Assembly: GCA_016124455.1 (NCBI GenBank)
Contig: WGNQ01000004.1
Location: 62,001 to 126,000, forward strand
Source of the DNA: Sideroxydans sp.
GTDB taxonomy: Bacteria; Pseudomonadota; Gammaproteobacteria; Burkholderiales; Gallionellaceae
Reading direction: 5' to 3'
Length of the DNA: 64,000 nt
Shown here: positions 48,374 to 58,108 of the stretch, piece by piece
Layout of the letters: every line of letters begins with the position of its first letter
Numbering within the stretch: the first letter of the stretch is position 1
The notes under the pieces: model-generated
What the model was told of the DNA's origin: nothing
The model's database searches: none
Seen by the model: only the letters and a program-made list of their open reading frames with translations
Translations under genes and position numbers: made by a program

Positions 48374-49177
48374 ATGAGCAACGTCATCGATCAGTACCGT
48401 GTCACCCAGGAGCCTTATTACCGCTCGGTAGCGGATGAAGTCGAATTGTATGAAGCAGCCTATTCGGTACGTATGCCGATGATGCTGAAAGGACCAACCG
48501 GCTGTGGCAAAACACGCTTTGTCGAATACATGGCGTGGAAACTCAATAAACCGCTGATAACCGTGGCTTGTAACGAGGACATGACGGCATCTGATCTGGT
48601 TGGCCGTTTCCTGTTGTCCGCATCCGGCACCGAGTGGCAGGATGGCCCCCTTGCCATCGCAGCACGTCACGGTGCCATCTGTTATCTCGATGAAGTGGTG
48701 GAAGCGCGGCAGGACACTACCGTGGTAATCCACCCGCTGACCGATAATCGGCGCGTACTGCCACTTGAGAAGAAGGGCGAACTCGTACAGGCCCACCCCG
48801 ATTTTCAGATCGTCATTTCCTACAATCCCGGCTACCAGAGTTTGATGAAGGATCTAAAGCAATCGACCAAGCAACGTTTTGGCGGCCTTGATTTCACCTA
48901 CCCGGAACACGCCATCGAAACCGAAATCGTGGCGCATGAAACCGGCATCAATGCGGAGATCGCCGGCAAGCTGGTATCCATTGCCGAACGTTCACGCAAC
49001 CTCAAGGGCCATGGTCTCGACGAAGGCCTTTCGACGCGCATGCTGATCTATGCAGGCTCGCTGATTTCCAAGGGCGTTAACCCGCAGGCTGCCTGCCGTG
49101 TAGCTCTGGTGCGCCCGATTACGGACGACCCCGACATGCGCGATGCGCTGGATGCCGCGGTAAGCACGTTCTTCTGA
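48374..49177 (+). CDS. cbbQ: CbbQ1, MoxR-type AAA+ RuBisCO activase component
   Basis: 267 aa. [39 protein letters not shown]. Directly downstream of cbbLS. Confidence 0.95.
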   Translation: MSNVIDQYRVTQEPYYRSVADEVELYEAAYSVRMPMMLKGPTGCGKTRFVEYMAWKLNKPLITVACNEDMTASDLVGRFLLSASGTEWQDGPLAIAARHGAICYLDEVVEARQDTTVVIHPLTDNRRVLPLEKKGELVQAHPDFQIVISYNPGYQSLMKDLKQSTKQRFGGLDFTYPEHAIETEIVAHETGINAEIAGKLVSIAERSRNLKGHGLDEGLSTRMLIYAGSLISKGVNPQAACRVALVRPITDDPDMRDALDAAVSTFF

Positions 49178-49209
49178 ACGATACCAGCCGGCACGATCTG
49201 AGGTAAACC

Positions 49210-51552
49210 ATGTCGATTAATCTCGCTAACTACGCTGAGCTGCTGGAAGACCTGTCGCCACACAGCCAGGAAGTCCTGAATGCCAACTGGCACGATGCGA
49301 CCAAGGTATTCTCGCCGCGTGGGCTGGACAACTACCTGAAGGGTGTGGCCGCCATCCGTGGTCTCGGGCGCGGTGATTCGCTGGTGGAAACCTGGATCGA
49401 GAGGACACCGCAGGTAGCCAAGGAAGTAGGTGAGGATGTGATTGCCGACCTGGCTACGTCTTCGCTGATGCTGGCCTCGAAGACGTCGGGTGCGGTGATT
49501 GAACTGCTGCTCGCCAGTGCGCCAACCGCAGCCAACCGCTTGGGCGATGCGGAACTGTTCCTTAACTACCTGCAATTCATCAATACCCTGATTGCGCAGG
49601 CACCGCGTGGCGTGCGGCCCATGCTCGACAAGCTGGAGGTATTGTTCCAGCACCTGACCCTGGGTGGCCTGCGGCGCTGGGCGTTGTGGGGCGCACACGC
49701 GCACCGTACCAACTATGAAGAGCAAATCCGCTATTTCAGCCTGGAGTCGAAAGAATCGCTGGCCATGCTGCAGAAGGAGCGTAAGGGTACGCTGCTGGTT
49801 GATGTACAGCGCCGGATCAACATGTATTTGCGTGCACTGTGGGGGCGCGACTTCTTCATGCGCCCTACTTCCGGCGATTTCGAATCCCGGGAAGGTTACC
49901 GGCCCTATATTGAGGACTATCTGCTGCATTTGCCGGATGCCCTTGACGATTTGGCTGTTGAAGATCAGGAACCGCTGTCAGGCCTTGAGCTTTACCGTGC
50001 CACGGCTGCGCACTGTGCGACGCATGTGGCGGAAACGAAGGAACCGATTTCCGCCGAGGCACTTAACCCGATGCAAATGGCGGTCATCTCGGTGATCGAG
50101 GACGCGCGGGTGGAAGCATTGGCCATCCGGCGGTTCCCAGGCCTGAAGCAGCTCTGGTGCAAACTGCATAGCGCGACCCCGGATATGGGCGCGAGTGTTG
50201 GTGACTATCTCAACCGGTTGGCGCGGGCACTGCTCGACGACAGCTATCAGGATGGCGACGCATGGATCAATGAAGGACGTGCGTTATTTGCCATGGCCCA
50301 GGATCGTCTCGACAACAACCAGACATCGTGGGAAATCGGTGTGCAGCTGGCGCACAGCCTGACCCAGAAAAAAATCCCGTTCAATGCGCGCACTGATGTA
50401 CTGAGCGCACCCTATCGCGACGACAACCGCTACTTCTGGGAATTCGAGGAGTTCGATTTCGACAAGGCCGCCAACGCCGGATACGACAGTGTCAAACAGG
50501 TTCGCAAGTATGTGAGCGTAATGGAAATGGCCAACGAGATCGACGTCGAAACGGCTGGCGATGATGCAGAGGAGATCTGGGTACTCGGTACCGAACTCTA
50601 TCCCTATGAGGATATGGGCAAGAGCTTCAACGAAATGGAGGGCAAGGAGCCGCTGTCCGATCCCTTCCATTATTCAGAATGGGATTACCAGATCCAGCTC
50701 GAACGCCCGGCCTGGGCCACGGTACAGGAAAAGCGTGCCAAGTCCGGCGACCTGCAGATCATCGACGAGATTACCGCGCAGTACAAACGCGAAATCCACC
50801 GCATGAAGTTCCTGCTCGACGCGATGCAGCCGCAGGGCGTACAGCGCATTCGCAAGCTGGAGGATGGCGACGAAATCGACATCAACGCGGCCATTGCCAG
50901 CTTTACCGACATCCGCCTCGGTAACCAGCCCGACCCGCGTATCATGATGCGCAGCGTACGCAAGACTAGGGACTTCTCGATCCTGGTACTGCTCGACCTG
51001 TCCGAGTCGACCAACGAGGCCGTGCAGGATCAGGACTACTCGGTGCTCGACCTGACCCGCCAGGCCTGTGTGCTGCTGGCCGATGCCATCAATAAAGTGG
51101 GCGACCCGTTTGCGATACACGGCTTCTGCTCGGATGGTCGCCATGATGTCGAGTACTATCGCTTCAAGGATTTCGACCAGCATTGGGACGAAGAGCCGAA
51201 GGCCAGGCTCGCCGGCATGACCGGCCAGCTTTCGACCCGCATGGGTGCGGCGATTCGTCATGCCGGGCACCACCTGAAATTGCAGCGCTCGGCAAAAAAG
51301 CTGCTGATCGTCATTACCGACGGTGAACCGGCCGATATTGACGTGCGCGATCCGCAATATCTGCGCTACGATACCAAAAAGGCCGTGGAAGAAGTCGCCC
51401 GCCATGGCGTGACGACTTATTGCATGAGTCTTGATCCGCGTGCGGATAACTACGTAGCACGTATTTTCGGGCAGAAAAATTATATGGTGGTGGATCAGGT
51501 TGCCCGTCTGCCAGAGAAACTGCCGTTACTTTATGCTGGGCTCACACGGTAA
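49210..51552 (+). CDS. cbbO: CbbO1, VWA-domain RuBisCO activase adaptor
   Basis: 780 aa. C-terminal VWA domain with MIDAS DLSES, STRMGAAIRHAG, VITDGEPADID. Downstream of cbbQ1. Confidence 0.95.
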   Translation: MSINLANYAELLEDLSPHSQEVLNANWHDATKVFSPRGLDNYLKGVAAIRGLGRGDSLVETWIERTPQVAKEVGEDVIADLATSSLMLASKTSGAVIELLLASAPTAANRLGDAELFLNYLQFINTLIAQAPRGVRPMLDKLEVLFQHLTLGGLRRWALWGAHAHRTNYEEQIRYFSLESKESLAMLQKERKGTLLVDVQRRINMYLRALWGRDFFMRPTSGDFESREGYRPYIEDYLLHLPDALDDLAVEDQEPLSGLELYRATAAHCATHVAETKEPISAEALNPMQMAVISVIEDARVEALAIRRFPGLKQLWCKLHSATPDMGASVGDYLNRLARALLDDSYQDGDAWINEGRALFAMAQDRLDNNQTSWEIGVQLAHSLTQKKIPFNARTDVLSAPYRDDNRYFWEFEEFDFDKAANAGYDSVKQVRKYVSVMEMANEIDVETAGDDAEEIWVLGTELYPYEDMGKSFNEMEGKEPLSDPFHYSEWDYQIQLERPAWATVQEKRAKSGDLQIIDEITAQYKREIHRMKFLLDAMQPQGVQRIRKLEDGDEIDINAAIASFTDIRLGNQPDPRIMMRSVRKTRDFSILVLLDLSESTNEAVQDQDYSVLDLTRQACVLLADAINKVGDPFAIHGFCSDGRHDVEYYRFKDFDQHWDEEPKARLAGMTGQLSTRMGAAIRHAGHHLKLQRSAKKLLIVITDGEPADIDVRDPQYLRYDTKKAVEEVARHGVTTYCMSLDPRADNYVARIFGQKNYMVVDQVARLPEKLPLLYAGLTR

Positions 51553-51557
51553 TCGAT

Positions 51558-51857
51558 ATGGAATTGCGTTACGCAGGTTTACACAATGACCAGAATTACG
51601 GCATGACGCACCTCGGACAAATCGTCAAGGACGGTTGGGTATTTGGCATGATTCCCGATGATGAGGACTGTGCCGGTTGGAGCGGTGCGCAAATGCAGGT
51701 GCTGTATGAAAAGGTCTATGGCGAGTGGGAAAAATACGGGCATCTGCCTAGCCGTCTGCCGGATGACCTGCGGGAGCGCTACATGCGCATCCACGAGGCC
51801 GCAATAACTCATGCCAAAGAAAAGGGCTGGAACCCGGAGCTGGGCGATGACGATTGA
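51558..51857 (+). CDS. Uncharacterised 99-aa protein immediately downstream of cbbO1 (position of cbbN in Nitrosomonas europaea cbbLGQON)
   Basis: Starts 5 nt after the cbbO1 stop. Acidic C-terminus WNPELGDDD. ORF MELRYAGLHNDQNYGMTHLGQIVKDGWVFGMIPDDEDCAGW. Confidence 0.85.
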   Translation: MELRYAGLHNDQNYGMTHLGQIVKDGWVFGMIPDDEDCAGWSGAQMQVLYEKVYGEWEKYGHLPSRLPDDLRERYMRIHEAAITHAKEKGWNPELGDDD

Positions 51858-51860
51858 AGT

Positions 51861-52268
51861 TTAGTCGCGCTTGCCGGGGAGCTTGATGATTCTTGCGATC
51901 GGAGAACGCGGCTGTTTTCCGTTCAAAGCGCGCAAGGCCGACAGGAACTCGGCTTGCAGGCGCCGCATGATGCGGAAATTATCCGGAAGATAGCAGCGCA
52001 CTGTATAGGGCACCGCTTCCTGCAACGAAGAACGTTGCTGGGGATGGAAATCGGTCCACGCGATGGCTACCTGGTTTTTGTAGGCGCTATCAACGAAAAC
52101 AATTTCCTCCTCATCGATGATTGCGAGGTATTGTATGCTTCGGACAGGAACAAAAACATGCCCTCCGCTGCTTTTCCCGAGCATGATGCGGGCCATGTTA
52201 TAAGTTTCCGCGGGTAACTGCCGTGACTCGCGGGTCGACTCGTGATCACGAAACAATGTGATTTCCAT
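51861..52268 (-). CDS. Uncharacterised protein, divergent from cbbM
   Basis: Likely start MEITLFRDHESTRESRQLPAETYNMARIMLGKSSGG (CAT at 52266-52268; longer ORF to 52301). Convergent with orf99, no antisense homologue candidate. Confidence 0.65.
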   Translation of the reverse strand: MEITLFRDHESTRESRQLPAETYNMARIMLGKSSGGHVFVPVRSIQYLAIIDEEEIVFVDSAYKNQVAIAWTDFHPQQRSSLQEAVPYTVRCYLPDNFRIMRRLQAEFLSALRALNGKQPRSPIARIIKLPGKRD

Positions 52269-52299
52269 GTTTTCGCATCCTATTCCATGAAACCTTAGC

Positions 52300-52322
52300 A
52301 ACTATAAGTCTTTATTATAGTT
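52300..52322. promoter_or_regulatory. Inverted repeat upstream of cbbM, candidate LysR/CbbR operator
   Basis: AACTATAA-N7-TTATAGTT, perfect 8-bp arms, in the intergenic region between the divergent ORF and cbbM. Confidence 0.5.
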
Positions 52323-52435
52323 TCAATCATAATTAGTTATTTTCCATGATGGCAACGAGGGCTTATACTCGCCGCCTCGGTGTGGGCTTCAAGCATGGTG
52401 GTGCACGCCAACTTATTAAATTAATAGGAGTTTTC

Positions 52436-53815
52436 ATGGATCAATCAGCACGTTATGCAGACCTGAGTCTGAAAGAGGAAGACCTGATCAAGGGTGGCAG
52501 ACACATTTTGGTGGCCTATAAAATGAAACCCAAGGCGGGTTATGGCTATTTGGAAGCTGCTGCGCATTTTGCTGCCGAATCCTCCACCGGCACAAACGTA
52601 GAAGTAAGCACCACCGATGAGTTTACCAAAGGCGTGGATGCGCTGGTGTATTACATTGATGAAGCCACTGAAGATATGCGTATCGCGTATCCGATGGAGC
52701 TGTTCGACCGCAACGTGACTGACGGTCGCATGATGATTGTTTCCTTCCTGACTCTGGTAATCGGTAATAACCAGGGTATGGGCGATATTGAGCATGCCAA
52801 GATTCATGACTTCTATGTTCCGGAGCGTGCCATCCAGTTGTTCGACGGCCCGGCCAAGGACATTTCGGACATGTGGCGTGTACTTGGCCGCCCGGTCAAG
52901 GATGGCGGCTACATTGCCGGCACCATCATCAAACCCAAGCTGGGCCTGCGTCCCGAGCCGTTTGCCAAGGCTGCCTACCAGTTCTGGCTGGGCGGCGACT
53001 TCATCAAGAACGACGAACCGCAAGGCAACCAGACATTCTGCCCGCTGAAGAAAGTATTGCCGCTGGTATACGATGCGATGAAGCGCGCACAGGACGAAAC
53101 CGGCCAGGCCAAGCTGTTCTCCATGAATATTACTGCCGACGACCACTATGAAATGATGGCACGTGCTGACTACGGCCTGGAAACTTTCGGTCCGGACGCA
53201 GACAAGCTGGCATTCCTGGTGGACGGTTTCGTAGGCGGCCCCGGCATGATCACGACTGCCCGTCGTCAATATCCCGGCCAGTACCTGCACTACCACCGTG
53301 CGGGTCACGGCATGATCACTTCGCCCTCCGCAAAGCGCGGCTACACAGCGTTTGTGCTGTCGAAGATTTCCCGTCTGCAAGGTGCTTCCGGCATCCACGT
53401 AGGCACAATGGGATACGGCAAGATGGAAGGCGAAGCTTCTGACAAGAACATTGCCTATATGATCGAGCGCGACGAGTGCCAAGGCCCGGTCTACTTCCAG
53501 AAATGGTACGGCATGAAGCCGACCACGCCGATTATCTCCGGTGGTATGAATGCGCTGCGTCTGCCAGGCTTCTTCGAGAACCTGGGTCACGGCAACGTGA
53601 TCAACACCTCCGGTGGAGGCTCTTACGGTCACATCGATAGCCCGGCAGCTGGTGCGATTTCCCTGCGCCAGTCGTACGAGTGCTGGAAGTCTGGTGCAGA
53701 CCCGATCGAATTTGCCAAGGAGCACAAGGAATTTGCCCGTGCATTTGAGTCGTTCCCGGGCGATGCCGACAAGTTGTACCCAGGTTGGCGCCAGAAGCTG
53801 GGCGCCCACAAGTAA
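52436..53815 (+). CDS. cbbM: Ribulose-bisphosphate carboxylase, Form II
   Basis: Start [57 protein letters not shown]. 459 aa. Confidence 0.98.
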   Translation: MDQSARYADLSLKEEDLIKGGRHILVAYKMKPKAGYGYLEAAAHFAAESSTGTNVEVSTTDEFTKGVDALVYYIDEATEDMRIAYPMELFDRNVTDGRMMIVSFLTLVIGNNQGMGDIEHAKIHDFYVPERAIQLFDGPAKDISDMWRVLGRPVKDGGYIAGTIIKPKLGLRPEPFAKAAYQFWLGGDFIKNDEPQGNQTFCPLKKVLPLVYDAMKRAQDETGQAKLFSMNITADDHYEMMARADYGLETFGPDADKLAFLVDGFVGGPGMITTARRQYPGQYLHYHRAGHGMITSPSAKRGYTAFVLSKISRLQGASGIHVGTMGYGKMEGEASDKNIAYMIERDECQGPVYFQKWYGMKPTTPIISGGMNALRLPGFFENLGHGNVINTSGGGSYGHIDSPAAGAISLRQSYECWKSGADPIEFAKEHKEFARAFESFPGDADKLYPGWRQKLGAHK

Positions 53816-53840
53816 GCCGAACAAGCGTTCGGACGTCACA

Positions 53841-53875
53841 AAAAAGCCCCTGCAGCAACTCTTCAGGGGCTTTTT
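53841..53875 (+). terminator. Intrinsic terminator between cbbM and cbbQ2
   Basis: AAAAAGCCCCTG-N11-CAGGGGCTTTTT, perfect 12-bp stem with T run. Confidence 0.9.
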
Positions 53876-53921
53876 CATTGGCGAGTTGATCTGGCTGTAG
53901 CTGGGCAAAAATGAGGACAAC

Positions 53922-54734
53922 ATGACTACCCAATTGGATATTAACCAATACCGGATTACTGAAGAGCCGTTCTACCAGGCGCAAGGCAAAGAGGTAGCGC
54001 TGTATGAGGTTGCTTATGCTGCACGCCTGCCGGTGATGCTGAAAGGCCCGACGGGTTGCGGCAAGTCGCGCTTCGTCGAGCACATGGCATGGAAGCTCAA
54101 CAAGCCGCTAATCACAGTGGCCTGTAATGAAGACATGACCGCATCCGATCTGGTCGGGCGCTACTTGCTGGACGCTGGCGGTACGCGCTGGCTGGATGGC
54201 CCGCTGACGATCGCTGCGCGCCATGGCGCGATCTGCTACCTGGATGAAATCGTCGAGGCACGGCAGGACACCACGGTAGTGATCCACCCATTGACCGATT
54301 ACCGCCGTACCCTGCCCCTGGACAAGAAGGGCGAATTGATCCAGGCGCATCCCGACTTCCAGCTGGTTATTTCCTATAACCCGGGCTATCAGAGCCTGAT
54401 GAAAGATCTGAAGCAATCGACCAAGCAGCGCTTTACGGCAATGGAATTCGACTACGCCTCGGCAGAAGCCGAGGCGGCCATTGTCAGCCGCGAAACCGGT
54501 ATCGATGCAGCACTGGCACAAAGCCTGGTAAAAGTCGGCCTGGCCGCTCGCAAGCTCAAAGGTCACGGGCTGGACGAAGGCATTTCCACGCGCCTGCTGG
54601 TATATGCGGCAACGCTGATCGGCGGCGGCATAGAGCCGCGCGATGCCTGCCGCATGGCGATGGTGCGCCCGATTACCGATGATGCCGATATCCGCGATAC
54701 GCTGGATAACGCCATCGATTCCGTGTTCGCATAA
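53922..54734 (+). CDS. cbbQ: CbbQ2, MoxR-type AAA+ RuBisCO activase component
   Basis: 270 aa. [39 protein letters not shown]. Close paralogue of the CbbQ at 48374. Confidence 0.95.
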   Translation: MTTQLDINQYRITEEPFYQAQGKEVALYEVAYAARLPVMLKGPTGCGKSRFVEHMAWKLNKPLITVACNEDMTASDLVGRYLLDAGGTRWLDGPLTIAARHGAICYLDEIVEARQDTTVVIHPLTDYRRTLPLDKKGELIQAHPDFQLVISYNPGYQSLMKDLKQSTKQRFTAMEFDYASAEAEAAIVSRETGIDAALAQSLVKVGLAARKLKGHGLDEGISTRLLVYAATLIGGGIEPRDACRMAMVRPITDDADIRDTLDNAIDSVFA

Positions 54735-54765
54735 CAGTGTTTCAGGAACATAACGGGAAAACTCG

Positions 54766-57012
54766 ATGAGCGACGGCATCGATTACCGGCAAATTCTGGA
54801 CTGCAGATTTGCGCGGGTGCAAAGCGTGTTCGACGATTGCCTGGCTTTTGCCCGGCGCAAGCTGAGCCGCGACGGCGTGATGGCCTACGTCGAGGGCGCG
54901 CGCAATATCGGCAAGATGGGCCGGGGTGAAGAGCCGGTGCTGATGTTTCTCGAGGAAATTCCTTATCTGGCACGCCGCACGGGCGAGGAAATCATCCCGC
55001 GCATCGTAGAATTTACCCGGCAATTAGGACGAACACCAAACGCCAAGGCCATTGCCCCTTTTTTGCAAAGCCTGGGCGCCGCCGCCCGCGCACTGGAAAG
55101 CCGCGAATTGCTTGAGGAGTATCTGCAACTGGTATGGCAGACCATGCAGCGCACCACTCCCAGGGTGCATGGTATCGATTCAATGTATGCCAGCGAATGC
55201 CTGCCGGAATTTCTGAGCAGCGTGCCGCGCGTTCTGGGCCAGCTGTCGCTGCACGGTATGCAGAACTGGGTGGACTACGGCATCAAGGCATATCCCAACG
55301 ACCCGGAGCGCCAGCGCGACTATTTTCTGCTGCAGTCTGCCGACAGTCGCGCCATCCTGCAGCGTGAGCGCCACGGCACGCTGTTCAGCGATCATGAGCG
55401 CAAGCTGGATCTCTACCTGCGCGCGCTGTGGGAGAGTGAAAGCGTAATGATTCCGTATTCGCTGGCATTCGATGAACTGCGCAAACCGGTACCGTATCTG
55501 GACGACAACGGCATTCATTTGCCGGATGTGTACGATGATACGTCGGGCGGTATACGCGGCATTGACCGCTACCGCGCCCTGTTGGCACACTTGATGGCGC
55601 ACCGGCGCTGGACCACGCCGCTGATGGCCGATAATTTCAGTCCGTTCCAGCGTGTTTCCATCGAAACATTTGAAGATGCGCGCGTGGAGTGGCTGGCGAT
55701 GCGGGAGTATCCGGGCCTGCGCAAATTATGGTGTGCGCTGCATCCGGTACCCAGGGAAATCGAACCGGAGGAAAACGTTTCCTATATCCGCCATCGGCTG
55801 GCCATGCTGTCGCGCGCCCTGCTTGACCCGCACCACGGCTACACCGCCCCGGTGATACTCAAGTATGCCGAACAATTTCAGGCGCTAATGGCAGCGGGCA
55901 ACACGGAAACCAGGGCCATGGTCGACCTTGGCGTGCAATTTATTCTGGAGTCGCGCCAGCGCAACGATTCCAGCGCCAAGGTGTATTTCGACGACACCGA
56001 GATCGACTATCGCGACGACAACCGCCTGATGTGGCGCTTCTTCGAGGATGGTGACGAAGAAGAATATGAAAATCGTCCGCGGCAACAACAGACGGAAGCA
56101 GCAGAAGACGAGGCACGTTTGCCGCCCCGCCTCTACCCGGAATGGGATTATGGTACGCAGAATTACCGCCCGGACTGGGTCAGCGTATACGAATACCTGC
56201 ACCCGCAAGGCGATGCCGCCTATATCGAGCAACTATTGCTGAAGCATGGCGCGCTGGCCAAGCGCCTGAAGAAAATTATCGACCTGCTCAAGCCGCAGCA
56301 GAAAGTACGCATTCGTTACCAGGAAGAGGGCTCGGAGCTCGACCTCGATGTGGCGGTACGTTCACTGATTGAATTCAGGAGCGGCGCACAGCCCGACCCG
56401 CGCATCAACATGAGCCATAAACCCGATGGGCGCAGTATTGCCGTGTCACTGTTGCTGGACCTGTCGGCATCGCTTAACGACATTCCGGCGGGCAACGACC
56501 AAAGCAAGCTCGAGTTGTCTCGCGAGGCGGTGTCGCTGCTTGGCTGGGCGGTGGAGCAGATGGGCGATGCCTTCGCCATCGGCGGCTTTCATTCCGATAC
56601 CCGCCACGAAGTGCGCTTTATGCACCTCAAGGGCTACAAAGAACACTGGGGCCACGAGGTAATGGGACGGCTGGCGGCGATGGAAGCCGGTTATTCCACA
56701 CGTATGGGCGCGGCGATCCGTCATGCCGGCGATTATCTGTCGCACCAGCAGGCAGACAAGAAACTGCTGCTGGTGCTGACCGACGGTGAGCCTGCCGATA
56801 TCGACGTTGCCGACGAGCGATTACTGATTGATGATGCACGCATGGCTGTGCGGGAGATGGAGCAAGAGGGAGTTTATACCTACTGCATTAATCTCGACCC
56901 GAGCGCTGATGAATATGTCGCCGACATTTTTGGTCACCACTACACCGTGGTCGATAATGTTGCGCGATTGCCGGAGCGTTTGCCACAATTGTTCATGGCA
57001 CTGACCAGATAG
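54766..57012 (+). CDS. cbbO: CbbO2, VWA-domain RuBisCO activase adaptor
   Basis: 748 aa. VWA MIDAS DLSAS, STRMGAAIRHAGDYL, LTDGEPADIDV. Confidence 0.95.
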   Translation: MSDGIDYRQILDCRFARVQSVFDDCLAFARRKLSRDGVMAYVEGARNIGKMGRGEEPVLMFLEEIPYLARRTGEEIIPRIVEFTRQLGRTPNAKAIAPFLQSLGAAARALESRELLEEYLQLVWQTMQRTTPRVHGIDSMYASECLPEFLSSVPRVLGQLSLHGMQNWVDYGIKAYPNDPERQRDYFLLQSADSRAILQRERHGTLFSDHERKLDLYLRALWESESVMIPYSLAFDELRKPVPYLDDNGIHLPDVYDDTSGGIRGIDRYRALLAHLMAHRRWTTPLMADNFSPFQRVSIETFEDARVEWLAMREYPGLRKLWCALHPVPREIEPEENVSYIRHRLAMLSRALLDPHHGYTAPVILKYAEQFQALMAAGNTETRAMVDLGVQFILESRQRNDSSAKVYFDDTEIDYRDDNRLMWRFFEDGDEEEYENRPRQQQTEAAEDEARLPPRLYPEWDYGTQNYRPDWVSVYEYLHPQGDAAYIEQLLLKHGALAKRLKKIIDLLKPQQKVRIRYQEEGSELDLDVAVRSLIEFRSGAQPDPRINMSHKPDGRSIAVSLLLDLSASLNDIPAGNDQSKLELSREAVSLLGWAVEQMGDAFAIGGFHSDTRHEVRFMHLKGYKEHWGHEVMGRLAAMEAGYSTRMGAAIRHAGDYLSHQQADKKLLLVLTDGEPADIDVADERLLIDDARMAVREMEQEGVYTYCINLDPSADEYVADIFGHHYTVVDNVARLPERLPQLFMALTR

Positions 57013-57096
57013 GGGTCTTTGTTTATAACCGTGGAGGATGCGGACGAAAACCTGTAAAATTGGAGAATTCAGAAACCAATTTACAAGGGAAGATAC

Positions 57097-58104
57097 ATGA
57101 GCAAGAGTCTGGTGCAATTCATCATTGAGGAACAACGCCGCATGCCCGGTGCAAGTGGCGATTTCAGCGGTCTGCTGAGTGATATTGAAGTGGCTTGCAA
57201 GCGGATTGCGCATGCCGTTAACAAGGGTGCGCTGATTGGTGTGCTGGGCAGCGCAGGCAGCGAGAACGTTCAGGGCGAAACGCAAAAAAAGCTGGACGTG
57301 ATCACCAACGATATCTTCATTGAATCCAATGAATGGGCTGGCCACCTTGCCGCAATGGCCTCGGAAGAAATGGATGATGTCTATCCGATTCCCGCCCAGT
57401 ATCCCAAGGGCAAATACCTGCTGACTTTCGATCCGCTGGATGGCTCTTCCAACATCGATGTGAATATTTCCGTCGGTACCATTTTTTCCATCCTGCGCTG
57501 CCCGGACGGTGTGACCAACCCGACCGCAGAAGATTTCCTGCAGCCTGGCACCAAGCAGGTTTGCGCGGGCTACGCACTGTACGGTCCGGCCACCATGCTG
57601 GTGATCACCAGCGGCCATGGCGTTAACGGCTTTACGCTGGATAGCGATATCGGCGAATTCATGCTGACTCACCCGCAGATGACGATTCCTGCCGACACGC
57701 AGGAATTCGCCATCAACATGTCCAACCAGCGCTTCTGGGAAGCGCCGGTGCAGCGTTATATAGACGAGTGCATGAAAGGCAAGACGCCGGGTGGGCGCGA
57801 GAAGAATTTCAACATGCGCTGGGTTGCCTCGATGGTGGCCGAGGTGCACCGCATCCTGACCCGCGGCGGTATTTTCATGTATCCGTTCGATACCAAGGAG
57901 CCTGGCAAGGCAGGCAAATTGCGCTTGCTGTATGAAGCCAACCCGATGTCGTTCATCGTCGAGCAGGCTGGCGGCATGAGCTCTACCGGGCGTGAGCGCA
58001 TCATGGAAGTGCAGCCCAATGGCCTGCATCAGCGCGTGCCGGTGATCCTCGGTTCGAAGAACGAGGTCGAGCGCGTGGTCGAATACCACAAGAAGGGGGC
58101 GTAA
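57097..58104 (+). CDS. fbp: Fructose-1,6-bisphosphatase class 1
   Basis: 335 aa. [31 protein letters not shown]. Confidence 0.97.
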   Translation: MSKSLVQFIIEEQRRMPGASGDFSGLLSDIEVACKRIAHAVNKGALIGVLGSAGSENVQGETQKKLDVITNDIFIESNEWAGHLAAMASEEMDDVYPIPAQYPKGKYLLTFDPLDGSSNIDVNISVGTIFSILRCPDGVTNPTAEDFLQPGTKQVCAGYALYGPATMLVITSGHGVNGFTLDSDIGEFMLTHPQMTIPADTQEFAINMSNQRFWEAPVQRYIDECMKGKTPGGREKNFNMRWVASMVAEVHRILTRGGIFMYPFDTKEPGKAGKLRLLYEANPMSFIVEQAGGMSSTGRERIMEVQPNGLHQRVPVILGSKNEVERVVEYHKKGA

Positions 58105-58108
58105 CAAC

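Noticed and set aside
52445-53923. 492-aa minus-strand ORF antisense to cbbM
   Set aside because: Shadow ORF of cbbM. It also spans the cbbM terminator, and has no domain signature.
48374-57012. Duplicate cbbQ/cbbO as an assembly duplication
   Set aside because: The two copies differ throughout in amino acid sequence, length and flanking genes, so they are true paralogues.
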